A DNA stretch of 64,000 bases, taken from Cyathus striatus. Lineage: Eukaryota > Basidiomycota > Agaricomycetes > Agaricales > Nidulariaceae. The stretch spans positions 2,294,001 through 2,358,000 of the forward strand of contig JAOVFP010000011.1 in the NCBI GenBank assembly GCA_025738555.1, given 5' to 3'. How positions within the stretch are numbered: the first letter of the stretch is position 1; each line of letters starts with the position of its first letter. The notes beneath the pieces are model-generated. The model was not told where the DNA came from. It saw only the letters and a program-made list of their open reading frames with translations, and made no database searches. Shown here piece after piece: positions 35,435 to 47,429 of this stretch. The position numbers were made by a program, and so were the translations under genes.

Positions 35435-36746
35435 TAGGGCTGTACACCGTCCATATACGGTAGACAGCCATATAAATACGGTCATTGTATGGCTACGATC
35501 GACCCGTACCCGTACCGTAAGTTGGTTCAGCGAAGGACTTGACGGTACGGACGCCGTAATTTACGGCCGTGTATAACCGTATACCATATACAATAGGAAA
35601 TAAGTATTAAAAAAATCTATTTTCTGCTTGAGAGCAGACATAGAATTCGTATTGATGTATTTACAATTAAAGTAAAGTATTGTTAAAATTTATCAGCCTT
35701 AAAAACACATTTTAACATTGTCTCATGAGATAAAAGGCGAAATGTTTGCAGTTCAAGGGTGTCTTTCACTGGGCCAATAGGGACGGTAGCGCTGTAGCTA
35801 TTGGGTCGTGAAGCGCCTTCGCTTCACGGGCGATCGACATTTGGAGATTTGGCCCCTCTGACGAGGCCTCTAATGCTCACAAATCCTGTTCAATCCCATT
35901 CTTAATTCATTCACAGTGGCTAGGCCTACTTTTCTGTGAAGCTAACCGTGCGGATTGCACAAGGAACATAGAGAGGAGTGTGACGATCCGCATCCCTCCT
36001 TTCTCCTGCACCAGGTATAACTTCTTCGACGCTCTGTTTTTTGATCACTGATATCCTTCCTCTCTCCTACAACAGAGTTCTATCACTATCACTTGTCACC
36101 CTGCATTTATCCACCCACCCTTTCCCAGTACTTGCCTCTACGTCCATTTTACTTACTCGTTTTTACTTGTACTTATTTGCCAGTAGCTTTTCTCCCGTGA
36201 CTACGGGTTTTTCCCACTGGGTTTTCCTGCATGAGGGTTTTGACGCACCCAGTTGGGTAGACTATTACAGTGTCTTCGTTTCGTTTATCACATACCTTGA
36301 GTTTCTTTTCTTCACTTCAGTCTGTTCTTTGTTACTATTCTCTTTTCTCATGTATATCGTACATGATGCATGATGCTTGGCATTTAATTCTAGTTTCATT
36401 GATGCCGGGGCACCCACCTCTGAGGTCGACACTTCCCATCACGCTACTCCTACCTCAATCCTTCCTGCGAGAGTCCCCGATTGGCATCGGTTGGTGAGGA
36501 AGTTCGGGGGACAAGACACAACTTGGATGCAATTTCAGAACTTTGGAATGTTTAAATCACGTGATGTATGTTCTCACGTACGGTCCGTACAATATCCGTT
36601 ACGGCCGTAGATTAACGGCCGTAAATACCTCAAACCGTACTGTATACCGTCCGTATTTCCTCAAATAAAAAGTGTATACAGTACGGTACGGTTCGTGCCG
36701 TAAGCCGTACTGTATACCGTTTAAACGGTTACAGTGTGCAGCCCTA
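35435..36746. mobile_element. Non-autonomous hAT element
   Basis: The ends TAGGGCTGTACACCGT (left) and TAGGGCTGCACACTGT (reverse complement of right) form the TIR, the usual hAT form. Flanking octamers GTTGCAGG (35427-35434) and GTCGCAGG (36747-36754) differ by one base. Subterminal regions of 120-150 bp at each end are packed with short motifs of the type ACGGCCGT, CCGTAC and GTACGG in both orientations, as expected for transposase binding sites. The 1-kb centre has no transposase. It carries unrelated sequence including a perfect hairpin (stem GTGAAGCG, loop CCTT, near 35809) and an open frame RVPDWHRLVRKFGGQDTTW (about 36470-36525). Confidence 0.85.
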
Positions 36747-36818
36747 GTCGCAGGGGATAGGTATCTGTCGGAACGGTGTACAAAGAGGTATATTTTGAGG
36801 AAAGATTGACACTAGATA

Positions 36819-38227
36819 CGGTGATCTTTATAATAATCGACTGTAATTACAGTGAGAACATAATGCATACTTGACTGTAGTTACAGTGCTTGTCCTTACA
36901 TAAGTTCAAATAAACAACACACCATATCAGCACGAGTACCTGATAGATCTGGGCCTGCTGCCAAAACAACCACATGGCGCAATGAGCACCCTGTACATAC
37001 AGCTACACAGTGGTGAGTGCCCTCGAAGCTGAACTCTCGGAAGGTTCTGAAGTTGAACCTGAACAACACCTTAAGCTTATCCTGCTTATGGCATTGTAGA
37101 CATTGGAGCACCTTTCATGTTCCTAATTTGTGGATTGTTTGTGGATACTGCTTACTTTAAGAATCAAAAATATCTCTATCTCGAAGTTTACATAGTTAAA
37201 TTTATTATTTCATATATCTATTTATGCATTTATACAAAGTAAAGAAGTTGGGACATGTGGAGGGGCGGGGCAAGGTGCAAATTGCGCAGGAACGGCGGGC
37301 AGGGGGAATCTTTTATTGGGGTCCGGGAATATCTGAGATAAGATCGCCTCGAAGCTATCGGTGTTAAGTGTATATTCCACGTGATAGTATCCATCGCACC
37401 GGATGCCGTATCATACAGAGATTTCGGAAAGAAGAAAACAAATGACTTATAGTCAGTTCTTGAATGAAATAATGGATTAAAACATTAAAATGTTTGATAT
37501 TTAAGTTATAAAAGAGTGATAATACCGTTTATGAAGCTCATAGAATGACTTTGAGTTTCGGTCTGATGAAACTTCAAAGTCTTGTGAGTAGATTGCTCAA
37601 TTGTATATGGAACTTCGTTAAAACAAATGCAGTCCTCACCTACTAGGTACAGTTTTCAAATAAATTTGATGATTATAATGATATGGAAACTCATTTCTAT
37701 TATTAATGAACTCTGGGCTGTACAATGGATCAATATATGTAGCTACAATTGGTTTACATTTGTTCTTCAGGATGAAAAGAAATAAACATTTTTTGTTTAG
37801 ACATGTGAAAGTATTGAAATAAAATGCTATTGGCACTAATGCAAACCTAACTTTGTATGCTGTGCATTTAAGTGAGATGTGGTTAGCTACAGAAAATAGT
37901 ATTCTATGTTATCCCAAATTCTATCATATGTTTTTATATTGAAAACAGAGAAAAGCAGACGAAGGTTTAAAGAAGAAAACCTAATCAATCCTGCTCGCGC
38001 AAATGAAATATGCTTATTTTGGAAACACAGTGCGAAGGGCGGGAGAAGGCATGATTAATAGTCTGTTGCTAATGGTGCATGTGCATCAGCTTCCAATCAC
38101 ACGTGTATCAGCACGCTTAGTAATGGCCTTACATACTTTCATTATAACAAGCTGCCACTGTAACTACCGTGATGTATACATTACCATTCCACTGTAATTA
38201 CAGTGGGATTATGTATAAAAATCACTG
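36819..38227. mobile_element. TA-flanked DNA transposon with palindrome-bearing TIRs (Tc1/mariner-like in form)
   Basis: The left end after TA (36817-36818) reads CGGTGATCTTTATA; the right end before TA (38228-38229) reads, reversed, CAGTGATTTTTATA. The inverted similarity spans about 75 bp, including the palindrome CACTGTAATTACAGTG (right, about 38194) and its slightly diverged partner (left, about 36839), then a second motif GTAGTTACAGTG on both sides. A TA duplication with CAGTG-like ends fits Tc1/mariner-type transposons. The 1.4-kb interior has no transposase that I can recognise. Confidence 0.75.
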
Positions 38228-38374
38228 TATGGCCTGAGATTGAAACAAATGAGCGGAGATGGAGATTGAATGAAGAGCACGAGCGGAGCGCGTATGGACA
38301 CGTCAATGATGCGTGATGCATGATTACGTAATCCGACTTGGAACATCTTGATATGTCGAATAATTCCTGAATCT

Positions 38375-38472
38375 CCAGCCTCGTCGTGGTCTCTAAAATG
38401 AGAGAAGAAGGGTAAAAGGAGGTTGGGCTGAGTTGCGCATTAGCTCAACAGGGGTGCAGAGCAAATCGAACC
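38375..38472 (-). repeat. Split direct repeat B2
   Basis: About 98 bp from CCAGCCTCGTCGTGG to GCAAATCGAAC, repeated at 38903-38999 (B1) with a handful of substitutions. It marks the 3' outer end of the element. A 170-bp spacer separates it from A2. Confidence 0.8.
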
Positions 38473-38644
38473 ACAGGAGGGCGGGAGATTTGCCTGGTGA
38501 CTTAATACCCTTGATTTCTCATGTGGAGATGTGACAATATTGAGCACTGCCAGGATGAGAGTAGAGAATATGGTTGACAAGATGTTAGATAATGAGTGGT
38601 AGCAGTAATAGCTAACTAATGTACAAAATGGGAGGGAAGGGTGG

Positions 38645-38901
38645 GTTGAGAAAATGAGATGGACAAGTCTAAGACAAGAATAAGATATAAAGTATAAGAA
38701 AATAATGTAATGGATTTTAAGAACTTTGAGCAGGATGTTTGAATATAGAATAAGAAACAGAATGAGAATGTTCACTGAGGACATTAGGCCAATGTCGAAT
38801 ATGTCGAATGTGGAGCCTGCCACTGCATAAGGATGATGTGATCGACCTGGTTCGGCTGGACACTGGATGCCAGCATTGGAAATGCTGGCATCCTTGCTCA
38901 A
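38645..38901 (-). repeat. Split direct repeat A2
   Basis: Near-identical to 43709-43967. On the plus strand it starts at TTGAGAAAA and ends in a palindrome with 13-bp arms GGATGCCAGCATT/AATGCTGGCATCC around the spacer GGA, immediately next to B1. Confidence 0.85.
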
Positions 38902-38902
38902 T

Positions 38903-38999
38903 CCAGCCTCATTGTGGTCTCTAAAATGAGAGAAGAAGGGTAAAAGGAGGTTGGGCTGAGTTGAGTGTTAGCTCAACAGGGGCGCAGAGCAAATCGAAC
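38903..38999 (-). repeat. Split direct repeat B1
   Basis: Partner of 38375-38472. It abuts A2 directly and is followed on the plus strand by the end of the recombinase gene region. Confidence 0.8.
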
Positions 39000-39064
39000 T
39001 GCTTACCCACCAGAGATGAAGACACACTGTGGCGCGAGATGCACAGCCAGCCCAACCAAAATAG

Positions 39065-40230
39065 CTAATGGGATAAAACTGGCATGTCCCCCAAATGGCG
39101 GGAGGCCACAAGCCCAAATGCGTGGATGTACATTTCATATGTCATCGACTTCCAGCAGCCAGCCAAGTGCACTATCTCCGGACTGACTTTCTGTGCTAAG
39201 AAAAAGGATGCTCCTCCAATATGAAAAGAATGCCCGAAAGAGGTCCCCCAACTGAGAGGTTCGATTATTTGATTGACGAAAGCAAGTGCTGACTGTTTGA
39301 CCAATGGATGGAGATGGCCATGATTGTCTCTCCACGAAAAAAGGGGGGCATCAGTGAGGGCTGGCACTACATGAGCCAAATTGTGCAGCGCTTGCAGAGG
39401 GCAAAGCTCTGGAAGCTGAGACACAAGATAAACTGACTGGATTTCGCCAGCTGCAGCTGTCTTGGCTGAAGGCAAAGCGAGACGAGCAAAAGGCTTGTCA
39501 TCTAAGTCTGTGTCAAACTCAACATCACCTCTCTTTAGGTGTTTTGTACCATCAAAGGTTGCGCAAGAGTGAACCGAAACCTCACCAAATCGCATCATGC
39601 CCCAAAATGCACAGCATACAGCAGCCCAAACACAAGCATGGAAGGGAACTGAAAGAGATAATGAAGCTTTAAGGGCTCGCAACATTAGAATCGTGAAAGG
39701 TGCCGAATAGGCCACTTGTGTGATCCGAATGTATTTTGAAGTCCTCACAGTGACCAGTCAATGCGCTCATAATCAGCTTGCAAAAGGGGAGGGGGCCAGC
39801 CTTGAACCACATGCCAAGCTCGAATGGCAGAGAGATGTTTTCGTACCATGGAAACCGAGACTGGCTCGCGAAGGCATGGCCAGAGAAAATGGATGAGTTT
39901 GGGAAGATGGTTAGTGGGTCTGATGCTGCCCATAATGCAAAGGAATGTAAAACCGGGAAGGAGGCTGGCAACCTATCTGATTCAGCAATGGAAAAGATAT
40001 CGCAAAAAATGTGGAATTTTTGTAAACCAGAGCCATAGGCAGCGGTGTCTCTGAGCGAGGACAAGGAAGCTAATGAAGCTAGTCCCTGAATAATCAGATC
40101 TGGTATTACTGATGGTGGAGGTGTGTTAGTGCCTCTCCACAGAAAAATTCGTTGATTAGATCTGCAGGAAGGGCGTAGATGGGAGGGGGCTAAGGAGAGT
40201 GAGCTAACTGGATGAGAATACTGCATCATA
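39065..40230 (-). pseudogene. Tyrosine recombinase of the Ngaro/PAT-like element
   Basis: The N-terminal core-binding part reads DTAAYGSGLQKFHIFCDIFSI (about 40040-40000) and then shifts frame twice (near 39930 and 39745) before the catalytic domain frame 39065-39748. The domain keeps the first Arg in GMMRFGEVSV and the Tyr in TYEMYIHAF. However, the expected H-x-x-R box reads GHSFHIGGAS, with CAT where Arg is invariant (codon at 39221-39223), and the following GRW reads GCW (codon 39155-39157). Both changes are what C-to-T mutation at CpG would give. With two frameshifts and the catalytic Arg lost, the enzyme is inactive. Confidence 0.8.
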
Positions 40231-40231
40231 T

Positions 40232-41850
40232 TCACGCAGATATTAGTAGATGGGACAAGTGGGGAGGAAGCAGGGGTTGCAAGCGGCAAGATGCTTGAGG
40301 AAATTTTTGAAGGAAGGCTTTGATGCCCCCCCAGGAGAGAGCATCCACCACATTCTCCCTGGATGGGACAAAGGAAGCTTGTAAGCGAATGCGTAGCTTT
40401 GCTTGGAGTAAAAATATTTGCTTTAAGATTAAGTTGATATCTCGACTGTGAGAACGCCCTTTCAATAACAGCTGAACAACACCCAAGTTGTCGGATTTTA
40501 GGGAAAAAACGCCAGCGGAATGGATAAGATTTGATGCTATTGCTAGACGCAGACCTAGCTTGACAGCTACCGCCTCTGCCCAAGTAATGTGCTTGGCTTG
40601 GCCAGGGCCAACACGAATGCCTGAGTTCCATCTCCAGACAGCCCAAAACTTGCCAACCACTACGCCAATGCCAAAGGACGAGGAGGCATCTCCCCACCAA
40701 CCTAAATCGATGGGATTGGGAGAAAGGAGAGGCATGGTATTTGGTAAGGCATGAAGGAGATCTTGTATCCAATGAAGGTCAGACTTTACATCGCAAGGTG
40801 TGCGAAGTTTTGTGCGCGGAGAGGTGAAAGATGAAGTAAAACGAGAAACTGATGGGAGAAAGGGGCGAATTAAAGGAAATATGCATGAAATGTGCACTAA
40901 TTTTCCATGAAGACATGCCACCTCGCAAAGATTGAAGTGACTGTGGGGACACCACCAAAGATGGAGGAGAGAGAAAATGCCATCCAGCTTCTCCTGGGGA
41001 AGGCTGACTGATCTGGTCTTTAAATCCCAATCGAAGCCAATGTACCATTGCTTTGAGGCCAGTGGATGAGTCTTCTCGACATTCCATGGAACACCAATGG
41101 CTGCAGTGAGTGCAATAAAATCTGATTCAGTCCAAGAACAACCTGGGAGACAAATCGCCAAAAAATCGTCCACCCACTTGCATAGTGGTCCAAAACCAGC
41201 CTTCCTGTAAATGGCCAGTAAAGCATCTGCAACTGAGCCAAAAACACCTGAGCTGGATGATAGACCAAACATCACTGCTTGATCGACCCATACCTGGTCC
41301 CTCCAGAAAACACATACCAAACTCTGCTGACTGGGACAAAGCGAAGCAAAACGATATGCAGAAGAAATGTCGAAGGTTGCTGCTAAACAGTCTTTGGGTA
41401 AGGAGAGAATAAGATGAGATACCACATTGAAGGTCCCCCACTCTGTGGGAAACTCGTCGGAATTGATTCCTGCATTCACAGAAGGGATGGCAGGATCATT
41501 CCGAGGATAGGAAAGATCCTGAATCATACAGAAAGGAAGACAAATGCAGTTTTGGAACCAACCCCAGTGGGGAAGTACGGAATGGGCCTATGATGGATTC
41601 TAGCTCAGGAGGCGAAAAGGAACAGGAATAACGACCAAGCATTTCTTCATTTTGAATATATGAATCAATGAAATCAACATCTAGAAGAGAGGATTTATGG
41701 TTGGGAGGAATGAAAGTAAAAGAAGGAGAATGTTTAATGCCAACGTCAAAGCCAAACTGGATGCCATCCACCACATGATGCCACTTGTCATATATGCCAT
41801 ATTCAAGTAAAAGCCTGGTTAGTCCAGCGGCATCAATTGGCGAAACAACC
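40232..41850 (-). pseudogene. Reverse transcriptase-RNaseH of the Ngaro/PAT-like element
   Basis: The N-terminal RT part (about 41850-41530) reads IDAAGLTRLLLEYGIYDKW ... PPELESIIGPFRTSPLGLVPK and then shifts frame near 41530 into a 431-codon frame ending at 40232. That frame holds motif A (AATFDISSAYRFA), motif C (CKWVDDFLAIC), and an RNaseH-like domain with WWGDASSSFGIGVV and FSLKSDNLGVVQ. Its terminal motif reads VDALSWGG where DIRS-type elements have VDALSRG, a change that fits CpG decay of an Arg codon. Apart from the one frameshift the protein looks complete, so the copy is not very old. Confidence 0.8.
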
Positions 41851-41854
41851 TGAC

Positions 41855-43696
41855 GTGGATTAGGCTCGAACACGACATGCCCAGGCTCCATGACTGGAAT
41901 CACCACAGAGGCTGCATTTGTGGACATGGGAACATGCTTGACCATATGAGCATGAGGATGACTGGGACCAGCTGAAGCAGAATAGCCGACCATTGGAGGC
42001 AATGATGCCATGCCGGTTGTGCCCATCATTGGCAAGGGAAGGGGTTGGCTTTCCTGCAGTGGTGACATTGGAGTGGCAGTCAGCAGGAAGGTGTCCGGCC
42101 GCTCCACATCGAAAGCACAACACAGGAGAAGAGGCAGCACGCCACTTGTTGGGTTGGCCACCCTAGTAATGATCCTGATGGGATGGGCACTTAAGTGAAG
42201 AGGAAGGAGCAGGAGCAGAGGCAGGACTGTTGGTAGGACCTGCAATCAAGGCCAAGGTTACCGTGTCCAAGGTAGAGAGGTCATGTGAAGGATCCCGAAT
42301 CCAAAGCTCACACTGCTGAATATCATACTGCACGGCAATGGGCCAATTATTGTGGACCCTGGGTAGAAGACTAATAACTATGGCATGATGTGCCTCAAGA
42401 GCTGATGCTCTTCCTATACCATGATGCACACGAACACACTCCACCACTATCTTTGATGCACAAAGCCAGTCCTCCAGAGAGATATCCTTCTCAGTGGCCC
42501 TTTCAAGCATCTTGGCTGACAAGCCACCCTTGCCATTGATGATGAATTCCTCCTCACCCTTGGAAGACTTAACTCTGGCGGAGTGAGTTAGTGCAGTATA
42601 AGGCACATACTCCCAATTAAGAAAGGCATCATCGACACGAGAGGAAACACCTAAGTATAAAATAAGATTAGACCAATTCTAAAAGATGAAGATCATGACA
42701 AAGGCAGACGATGATATGCCGAATGAAATAAGAGGGCATGATGACCCAGAAAAGTCTCGGTACAAATGGATGGCTATAATATGCCTCCACTAACAAAAAT
42801 GGCATGATGACCTGGAAATAGTCTCAGCCGGAAGAAGATATGGGTGGTGTTCATAACAAGGAGATACAAAACAGAAGGAAGATAAGAGTGTTGGTTCGCT
42901 ACAAGAGGTTGCGAAACAGAAGATAAGAGTGCACAGTGACCTGATCACAAGCCCTGGCAGGAAGAGTAGTTCAACGACAAAAGGTTGAACTGAAAACTGA
43001 AATATGGAAGCCTGCCAAAAGGATAGCTAGCTGCCCTAAACAGGTGAGGCAGGAGCCACCGGGCTTCAGGAAGAGAAGAAGTAGTCGGTGGAGCTGAGAA
43101 AAACAACGAGTAGGGAGAGATAGTAGATAGACTGATAACTCACTGATAATGAGTGGGTCCACTTTATGGCCAGGAATTATGTCAGGTAAAGGTTTTCGCT
43201 TGGATGCACGCGTATCAGCATGAAGAGTCATTGCAGCTTGCTGAGCCGCTTCTACAACATGTTCAGGTGCAACCATTGAAAGCCGAGGACTGTGGGCTCG
43301 AGGTGGAGCACCAGCAGCTGCATCAGTCTCATGAGGATGAGCTGTGTCTGCCTGCTCATTAGCAGTGATGACATTCTCCAAAGGACGCTCTGTGGCTGCA
43401 AGAAGCTGCCGCAGATGCATGATCTCATCATCTCGCTGCTGTAGCTTGTCTGACCATTGCTGACTGGTCCAGTTCACTACAGTAGAAGAGGAATCAGGCA
43501 ATGAGGTGGATTTGGACAGTCCTGGAAGAGTCGAAGAAGAGGTTGCAGATGAGGGAGGAGGTGTATGCCTGGAGGAGCTGCCAGCCTGTGCAGAACGACG
43601 AGGGGTGATACCTTGAGCAATAGAGGATGCCACCGAACTAGACATAGGGGCTTGATGAGCCTGCTGTGGCAGCAGGGATGACCTGTCCTGAGCCAT
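41855..43696 (-). pseudogene. Gag of the Ngaro/PAT-like element (with intron)
   Basis: The frame starts at ATG 43696 with a Ser/Pro/Gln-rich region, a short coiled coil (WSDKLQQRDDEIMHLRQLL) and KRKPLPDIIPGHKVDPLIIS before a GT donor near 43140. After about 490 bp it resumes with VSSRVDDAFLNWEYVPYTALTHSARVK and IVVECVRVHHGIGRASALEAHH. A frameshift near 42165 leads to a frame with two zinc knuckles: CFRCGAAGHLPADC (about 42117-42076) and CSYGQACSHVHKCSLCGDSSHGAWAC (about 41955-41870). The protein would package element RNA. The long 'intron' may contain an insertion. Confidence 0.7.
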
Positions 43697-43708
43697 GGCG
43701 GGATAGAT

Positions 43709-43967
43709 TGAGAAAACAAGGAGAAAACAAGATGGACAAGTCTAAGACAAGAATAAGATATAAAGTATAAGAAAATAATGTAATGGATTTTAAGAACTTT
43801 GAGCAGGATGTTCGAATATCGAATAAGAAACAGAATGAGAATGTTCACTGAGGACGATAGGCCGATGTCGAATACGTCGAATGTGGAGCCTGCCACTGCA
43901 TAAGGATGACATGATCGACCTGGTTCGGCTGGACGCTGGATGCCAGCATTTCCAATGCTGGCATCCT
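43709..43967 (-). repeat. Split direct repeat A1
   Basis: Match to A2 (38645-38901) over about 230 bp. It ends in the same palindrome arms but with spacer TCC, the reverse complement of the GGA in A2. The last 8 bases, GGCATCCT (43960-43967), are the target duplication of the hAT element that follows. Confidence 0.85.
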
Positions 43968-44271
43968 CAGTGATGGTCGTGTCAATGTCAATTGCTGTGA
44001 CACCCTCTGACACTCGACACTCTGTGACATTGTCTTGACACAGCATTAACCATGTCTAACCTCTTGGTGGAGTAACCGTATGACTTCATCATTCATGTGC
44101 TCCACTTAAGTTGGATTTTTGAATAAATTGTTAATTGGACTTTGGTAAATGACGACAACTCTGCATTGGCAAGCAGTTAGCTCAAACGAATGGGTAGCGG
44201 AGCGCACTGCATGATATACAGCATAGACAGCAGAATGTAATGTATCATCGTTGAACTTACTGCCACTTATC

Positions 44272-47185
44272 ATGTCCCCATCCTCTGACATTTGGAAACA
44301 CTTCTATAAGTCTGCTGAAAAGCATAAGAATAACAAGTCGTTCCACAGTGCATGGTGCAAGTATTGCATTGCTCATGAAGCTCGAGAAGAGTGGAATAAG
44401 GAGCTTAATGAGTATTATCAAGGACTGAGAGATTCCTGTCGAACTGAAGAGCAAATTCTGGAATCATGTAAGTTATGATTATCATTTACACATATTATAT
44501 AATTCTAACATTGTGGTAACTTTATGGAATAGTAAAGACAATCGAAAAATGCAAGATCAGGTCGCCCTGAATTTCTCTGGAAACATCTGGCTAATGACTG
44601 CAAAGCTGTTGACCATCAGGTGAAATTACTGGCAAACCAGCGAGAAACAGATTATATTGTAAGAAGGGCAATGGACAAGGAGAACCGAAGTTTAAGTGCT
44701 TCTGGAAGTGGAACACAGATAACCTGTGGATCACACTTAGGAACACATATCTTACATTCCCCTCTTCAACAAATCTCACAAACTTCGCAGCAGCCAGCAG
44801 AGACTCGAGCTGAACCACAGGCTACACTTATCCTCTCACATGACTTAGACAATACCCATGTTTCGCAGCGTAGAAAGACAGATGCATATATCCCAGATAG
44901 TTCTGATGCGGTCTTTCTCAGCCGCAATTCTGGGCCAGAGAGGTGGGATCCTCAGCATGCCGAAGAGTGGAATGCCGATCTTTGTATGCTAATGGTCGCT
45001 TGCAACATTTCATGGTGGTCTGTTGAAAACCCAGTTTGGCAATATTTCTTTTGGAAGTGGGTCCCTGGATGTCTAATCCCTGGCAGGAAACAATTATCCG
45101 GTCGCATTCTGGACAAACAGGCGGATCTCGCAGTTGATAATATTCGGAAAGCAGTAACAGGGAGATTTGGGACAGGGCAATGTGACGGATGGAAAAATAT
45201 TTCAAAGGACTCATTAATCGGTTCAATGGTTAATGTTGAGTACATGGTAATTATAATTACTACAGTCTAAACTTGAAGGTGAATGCTAACCTACTTGTAC
45301 TACTAGCCATATTTAATTGGAACTACAAATGTATCTGCCCAAGCGAAAACAGCCGAGAATCTTCTTGAAATTGTAGAAGATGATATCATGTACTGCACTC
45401 AGGTTCTCGGGATCAAATTGATAGCGTGGTGTACTGATTCAAGTGGAGAATCATTGAAAATGCGAAAGCTTCTGCGATCTTCGCATAATTCAATGGTAGT
45501 GGTAGAGTGCTGGGCTCATCAGGTAGATTTTTCTATATATTACAATGATATATTTACCTTTTATAATTATTTCAATAGGTAAATCTTGTGGTAGGCGACT
45601 ACTTCAAGCAGAAGACTCAATTTATCACAGTTATAAATGATGCGCTTGAGGTTTCAAAGTGGTTTAACAATCACTCCCGCGCACTTGGTATTCTTCGACA
45701 ACAGCATAGCAACGGACAATCACATATCAAACCAGTCACACTTATTTTACCTGTTCTGACTAGGTGGACATCACATTATCTCTCAGTATCCCGACTCCTG
45801 GAGCTTGAATGCACACTTCGGCAGATGGTTTCTGATCCACATATTCATGGAGAATTACTTGTTTGTGCAGGAGCACGAACAGATGCAAAGCAAAAGGCAA
45901 TGGATATTCTTCATGTATTTGAATCACCTGGATTTTGGGCAGACTTACATGTGTAAGTACTGTTTCTCTAAGGTCTTCTCTTAGGCTTACGAGGTTATGG
46001 TGTTTTATTATAGGATTAAATCACACTTAGAACCATTTGCATTTGCAGCTAACATAACTCAGGGAGACAGTGCTCGGCTCGATGTGGTTCTCATTACACT
46101 GGGAAATCTCTATCGTATCTTTTCTGATACCAGGATTGACAATGCTGTTAGTAATGGAATCATTAACAGCCTCAAGAAGCGATGGAATAAAGCAGATCAG
46201 GACATTTTTATCTTGGCCCTAGTCTTCAATCCGTACATCCGATGCACATGTTTCCATCCGAAAAGCCCCTTTAAAACGATGGGAGGGCTCTGGCCTATAT
46301 TCAAGAAATGTTATATTCGATTTTTTGAAGAAGAACCTGACTTAACATGCCGGGCATCATTTTCCGAGTACATTGCAGGTGTTGGTGACTGGAGTTACGA
46401 AAGCATGTCTCTTGGAGATATGCTCAATGCTGAACCGTGCATAAATGTATGTATGATCTTATTATATTGCAATTTGTGCAACGACACTGACCCAGATTTA
46501 TACATAGTCTTCTAATGTGAACCTGGTAAACCTCTGGCGCAAGCATGATACAGGTGATATATTTGGAAGAAATGGCATCGTGCAAACAGCAATGCGCATT
46601 TTAAGTGTTGTACCAAACTCTGCGGCGACCAAACGTTTATTCAGCAAGTATGGGGCTGTGCACACAAAGATTAAAAATCGTCTACATTACGACAAGGTTC
46701 GGAAGATGGTTCTGTTGAAAAACGATCTCGAGAAACGATTCGGATCTGTACAAAACTCACGAAAGCGGAAGTTTAGTCCCAAGATCGAAAGTACAGGTGC
46801 AGAATCAAGAAATAACGACCTCACATTAACAGCTCAAGAACGTCGTGATAATAACAATGTGTTACAGAATGAAACAGATAATGACGACGATGTTCTATTT
46901 TCAATACTTGCTGAAGATCTAATGGCAGCTGCCGCAGAAGCTGATGCTGAAGATGCTGAAAGTTCACTCGCTGACGAATCTCACATTGACTATCGCGCAC
47001 TAGAGTATTTATTTCATTATCCCAATTCCTCAGAGCCATGTCCACCGTCATTCAAGGTTATGTTGGAATATTGGAAGAATGGAGAGTCGGGGCTTGAAGC
47101 AGAGGCGGCATCTCACCAAGTAGAAGCTGAGGAACTCGTGAGAGACCTGGTAGTCACCTTGCTTGCAAGGTACTCTCTCGGGTGA
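44272..47185 (+). pseudogene. hAT transposase, nearly intact, one apparent frameshift
   Basis: Exon 1 (from ATG 44272) encodes a BED-like N-terminus (SDIWKHFYKS...WCKYCIAHEA). After an intron, PEFLWKHLANDCKAVDHQ leads into the catalytic region: LMVACNISWWSVENPVWQYFFWKWVPGCLIPGRKQLSG, GTGQCDGWKNISKDSLIGSM, IAWCTDSSGESLKM, VECWAHQVNLVVGDYF. The C-terminal dimerisation motif is AMRILSVVPNSAATKRLFSKYGAVHTKIKNRL. Introns at about 45245-45306, 45523-45579, 45955-46013 and 46448-46513 keep the frame. Between exon 1 and WKHLAND the reading frame changes within about 44545-44565 with no acceptor that fits, so I infer a one-base shift. The enzyme would cut and paste hAT elements, including the TIR-only copies nearby if ends match. 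Confidence 0.8.
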
Positions 47186-47429
47186 AAATAGGTTGCACTT
47201 TTCAACCCACACGTGACTTCTCCCACGATCAGGTGTTCTTCGCTTGTAAGACTCTCTCGTCAAGTTCTTGATCTTCTCTCATCACCCTCTTCATTTTATT
47301 CGTCTGCGCTCTATGTTCGTCGTCCCTGGCTTCCACCATGCAATTCTGTGGGCTATGACTCTTCTGACATTGACAACCCCTGTTCTCATGCAATTCTGGG
47401 CTCCGTGACTCCTCTCTTCGACCCCCCTC

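Larger units (their letters stand above)
38375..43967 (-). mobile_element. Ngaro/PAT-like YR retrotransposon with split direct repeats
   Basis: Read on the minus strand the order is repeat A1 (43967 to about 43709), Gag, RT-RNaseH, tyrosine recombinase, then B1 (38999-38903), A2 (about 38901-38645) and B2 (38472-38375). A1 matches A2 and B1 matches B2 with few differences. This A1-genes-B1-A2-B2 layout is the split direct repeat structure known for Ngaro and PAT elements. Each A repeat ends in a 29-bp palindrome. The outer end of A1 is displaced by a later hAT insertion and continues at 48788. All three genes carry frameshifts, so this copy is dead. Confidence 0.85.

Noticed and set aside
43477..44046. 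189-aa minus-strand ORF, also 38440-38901
   Set aside because: Both cross the A repeat of the YR element, and the first also crosses the hAT boundary; the shared part is non-coding repeat.
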